Shown here one piece after another: positions 5,592 through 7,272 of a DNA stretch of 7,272 nucleotides. Where the stretch lies: positions 1-7,272 of the forward strand of contig OMSY01000095.1 in the NCBI GenBank assembly GCA_900313875.1, read 5' to 3'. Within the stretch, counting starts at the first letter, position 1. Each line of letters starts with the position of its first letter. A program made the position numbers and the translations under genes. This DNA comes from an uncultured Actinomycetes bacterium. GTDB lineage: Bacteria > Actinomycetota > Coriobacteriia > Coriobacteriales > RUG844. The notes beneath the pieces are model-generated. The model searched no databases. It saw only the letters and a list, made by a program, of their open reading frames with translations, and was not told where the DNA came from.

Positions 5592-6587
5592 TCACACGAC
5601 TCCATGGCGCCGACCGGCGATGGCGGCATGGTGGCCTCCCCACGTACCCAGATGGTCCCGCACCCAGGAGATATCGGCTCCGATGCTCGCCACGAGCTCA
5701 TCGACCGTCGCGAACGCGGTCATCGACCTCAGCCGCACGACGAAGGTGACGGTGACCTCCTGCCCGTAGAGATCGCCCTCGAAACCGATGAGATGGCACT
5801 CGAGACGCCCTGGAGCATCGGGGAACGTCGGTGAAGCACCGACGGAGATGGCAGCCGGGACCCGCTGTTCCCCGAATCCGACGTACCCTGCATACACGCC
5901 CTCGCAGACAGTCTGGCAGCAACCCGGCACCTCGACGTTGGCAGTCGGGAAACCGAGTTCCCTGCCCCGTTCAACCCCATGCACGACCTTCCCGCGCAGC
6001 CGATGGTCACGACCGAGCAGGACACCCGCCTCGATGACCTCCCCGGATGCCAGGAGACCACGGATACGGGTTGCCGTGACGAATCCATCCCGAAGACGGT
6101 AGAGGGGATGGGTCACGCATGTGCACCGATGCCCTGCACCCCATGCCTTCAGGTCCCCAGCGGTGCCTGCCGCCCCCGCACCGAACCTGAAATCCTCACC
6201 GACATGGACCTGCACCGGTTCCATGAACCTCGCCAGCACCTCATCGCAGAAGACATCCGGTGCAAGCGAGGACAGCCTCTCATCGAACGTGATGACCTGG
6301 ACATGGGTGGCACCGAGCGATGCGAGCAACTCGACCCGCTCATCGTTGGAGAGCAGCTTGTCGTGCATCCCGCCGGTCAGGAACAGCTCCTCGGGATCGA
6401 TGTCGAAGGTCACGATGACCGAGGGCAGGTCGAGCGCATGCGCCGCTTCGACCATCTGGGAGATGAGATGACGATGACCCCTGTGCACACCATCGAACAC
6501 CCCGATAGCGCAGACACCTGTTCCGATGCCCGGCTCCAGGGAATACGAGATGTTCGACCTGACCCCCTCAAACGCCACGCGTGACAC
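5592..6587 (-). CDS. ribF: Bifunctional riboflavin kinase / FAD synthetase RibF
   Basis: The enzyme phosphorylates riboflavin to FMN and then adenylylates FMN to FAD in the cytosol. The 331-residue frame has both domains. The N-terminal adenylyltransferase shows GVFDGVHRGH (29-38, the HxGH nucleotide site), GEDFRFGAGAAGT (130-142) and TATRIRGLLASGEV (171-184). The C-terminal kinase shows GKVVHGVERGRELGFPTANV (199-218, with the PTAN metal site), GVYAGYV (229-235) and the LECHLIGF...DLYG segment with its catalytic glutamate. The upstream gene truB overlaps this start by 20 bases. Two starts are possible, both GTG: 6587, and 6578, which is better placed because GGGGG lies 8 bases before it. With 6578 the protein would have 328 residues. 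No FMN riboswitch is seen near the start, although the real transcript start lies outside the window. Function is firmly supported. Confidence 0.97.
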   Translation of the reverse strand: MSRVAFEGVRSNISYSLEPGIGTGVCAIGVFDGVHRGHRHLISQMVEAAHALDLPSVIVTFDIDPEELFLTGGMHDKLLSNDERVELLASLGATHVQVITFDERLSSLAPDVFCDEVLARFMEPVQVHVGEDFRFGAGAAGTAGDLKAWGAGHRCTCVTHPLYRLRDGFVTATRIRGLLASGEVIEAGVLLGRDHRLRGKVVHGVERGRELGFPTANVEVPGCCQTVCEGVYAGYVGFGEQRVPAAISVGASPTFPDAPGRLECHLIGFEGDLYGQEVTVTFVVRLRSMTAFATVDELVASIGADISWVRDHLGTWGGHHAAIAGRRHGVV

Positions 6588-7272
6588 CCCCGGGTATCAC
6601 GGTTCTGGGACGATAGCAGGTATCCCCATGCTCGTAAAGCGCGAGGAGGCGGCCCGCATGCGTGACGGCGACGAGCTCGCCGGTCATGCCGAGGCCAAGC
6701 GAGAGCTTGCCACCGGACGCGACCTTGCGGGCATCCTCGGCAGAAAGGTCGTATGCGGGGATACCGAGCACCTGCACGGGGTCGATGCAGGCCTCATCGA
6801 AGGACAAGCCCGCAAGCTCGTCGAGGCCATGCGCCATGCTCAACCGCACGGAACCCAGCGTGAGACGCCTGAGCTCCCCGAGGTGTGCACAAGTACCTGC
6901 CGCCTTCCCGATATCGCGTGCGAGCGCACGGACATAGGTACCCTTCGATACATCGAACACGACATCCCATGTCAAGGTCCCGTCCGAGCCATCACGACAG
7001 ACCTGCAGGAGATGGGCGGCATGCACCGTGACCTCACGGGCCTCGAGCTCGAACTCCTCTCCTGCCCGAGCAGCCTCGTACGCCTTGCGACTTGCCTTCT
7101 TGATCGCCGAATACCGTGGGGGGACCTGCTCGATCATCCCCGTGAACGATGCAAGGAGCCGTTCGGCGACCTCGCGCTCCGCAAGGTCACCACCCACCGG
7201 GGCCGTCTCTATGACGGCTCCCTGCGCATCGTCGGTGTCGGTAGCCGTTCCGAAGACGATATGCGCGAGATA
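6568..7272 (-). CDS. truB: tRNA pseudouridine(55) synthase TruB (N-terminus outside the window)
   Basis: TruB converts uridine 55 in the T loop of tRNAs to pseudouridine. The frame is open to the right edge, giving 234 residues of the C-terminal part. Visible motifs, numbered from the window edge: YLAHIVFGTATDTDDAQG (1-18), PPRYSAIKKASRKAYEAAR (51-69, the PPxYSAIK motif) and VSKGTYVRALARDIG (108-122). A C-terminal RNA-binding domain resembling TruB's PUA-like end (VASGGKLSLGLGMTGELVAV to VIPGG) follows. The catalytic aspartate (in the GTLD motif) should lie upstream, beyond the edge, so activity cannot be confirmed here. The stop overlaps the start of ribF, a sign of translational coupling. 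The next upstream gene is not visible. An internal GTG at 7197 is not the start, because upstream codons continue a conserved TruB motif. Confidence 0.95.
   Translation of the reverse strand, partial: YLAHIVFGTATDTDDAQGAVIETAPVGGDLAEREVAERLLASFTGMIEQVPPRYSAIKKASRKAYEAARAGEEFELEAREVTVHAAHLLQVCRDGSDGTLTWDVVFDVSKGTYVRALARDIGKAAGTCAHLGELRRLTLGSVRLSMAHGLDELAGLSFDEACIDPVQVLGIPAYDLSAEDARKVASGGKLSLGLGMTGELVAVTHAGRLLALYEHGDTCYRPRTVIPGGVTRGV

Noticed and set aside
6588..7272. FMN riboswitch controlling ribF
   Set aside because: ribF starts inside truB and no riboswitch-like structured leader is present; any control region for the cluster lies beyond the right edge.

Overview
The window is a piece of a GC-rich bacterial chromosome with housekeeping genes. 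Third codon positions are strongly G/C biased. RpoD carries a long acidic and then basic N-terminal linker, and TruB, RibF, DnaG and RpoD are encoded in that order on one strand. This, with the protein style, suggests a high-GC Gram-positive bacterium (Actinomycetota, possibly class Coriobacteriia). That placement is inference from gene order and protein character, not from a search.

Layout, left to right. Positions 1-657 hold the N-terminal part of an unrecognised, probably all-helical protein on the minus strand; its C-terminus runs off the left edge. A divergent intergenic region (about 658-879) carries an extended -10 promoter for that gene and a plus-strand promoter for a tRNA-Asn(GUU) gene with encoded CCA (880-954). 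A hairpin just after the tRNA probably ends its transcript. Next, on the minus strand, come a NUDIX hydrolase (1048-1554) and a small EamA-type membrane protein (1699-2124). Two strong hairpins (2184-2224 and 2270-2299) separate these from the main cluster.

The main cluster (2308-7272, minus strand, transcribed right to left) is truB (N-terminus outside the window), ribF, dnaG and rpoD. truB and ribF overlap, ribF and dnaG are 23 bases apart, and dnaG and rpoD are 63 bases apart, so they are probably co-transcribed. The cluster joins tRNA pseudouridylation, FMN/FAD synthesis, replication priming and the primary sigma factor. The dnaG-rpoD gap holds a candidate internal promoter and an 18-codon reading frame ending just before rpoD, so rpoD may also be expressed separately.

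No transposon, phage gene, CRISPR array, toxin-antitoxin pair or defence system was seen. The window looks like ordinary core genome. The points worth a second look are small: the unknown left-hand gene, the architecture of its promoter, and the dnaG-rpoD junction. No gene-free stretch exceeds 300 bases.
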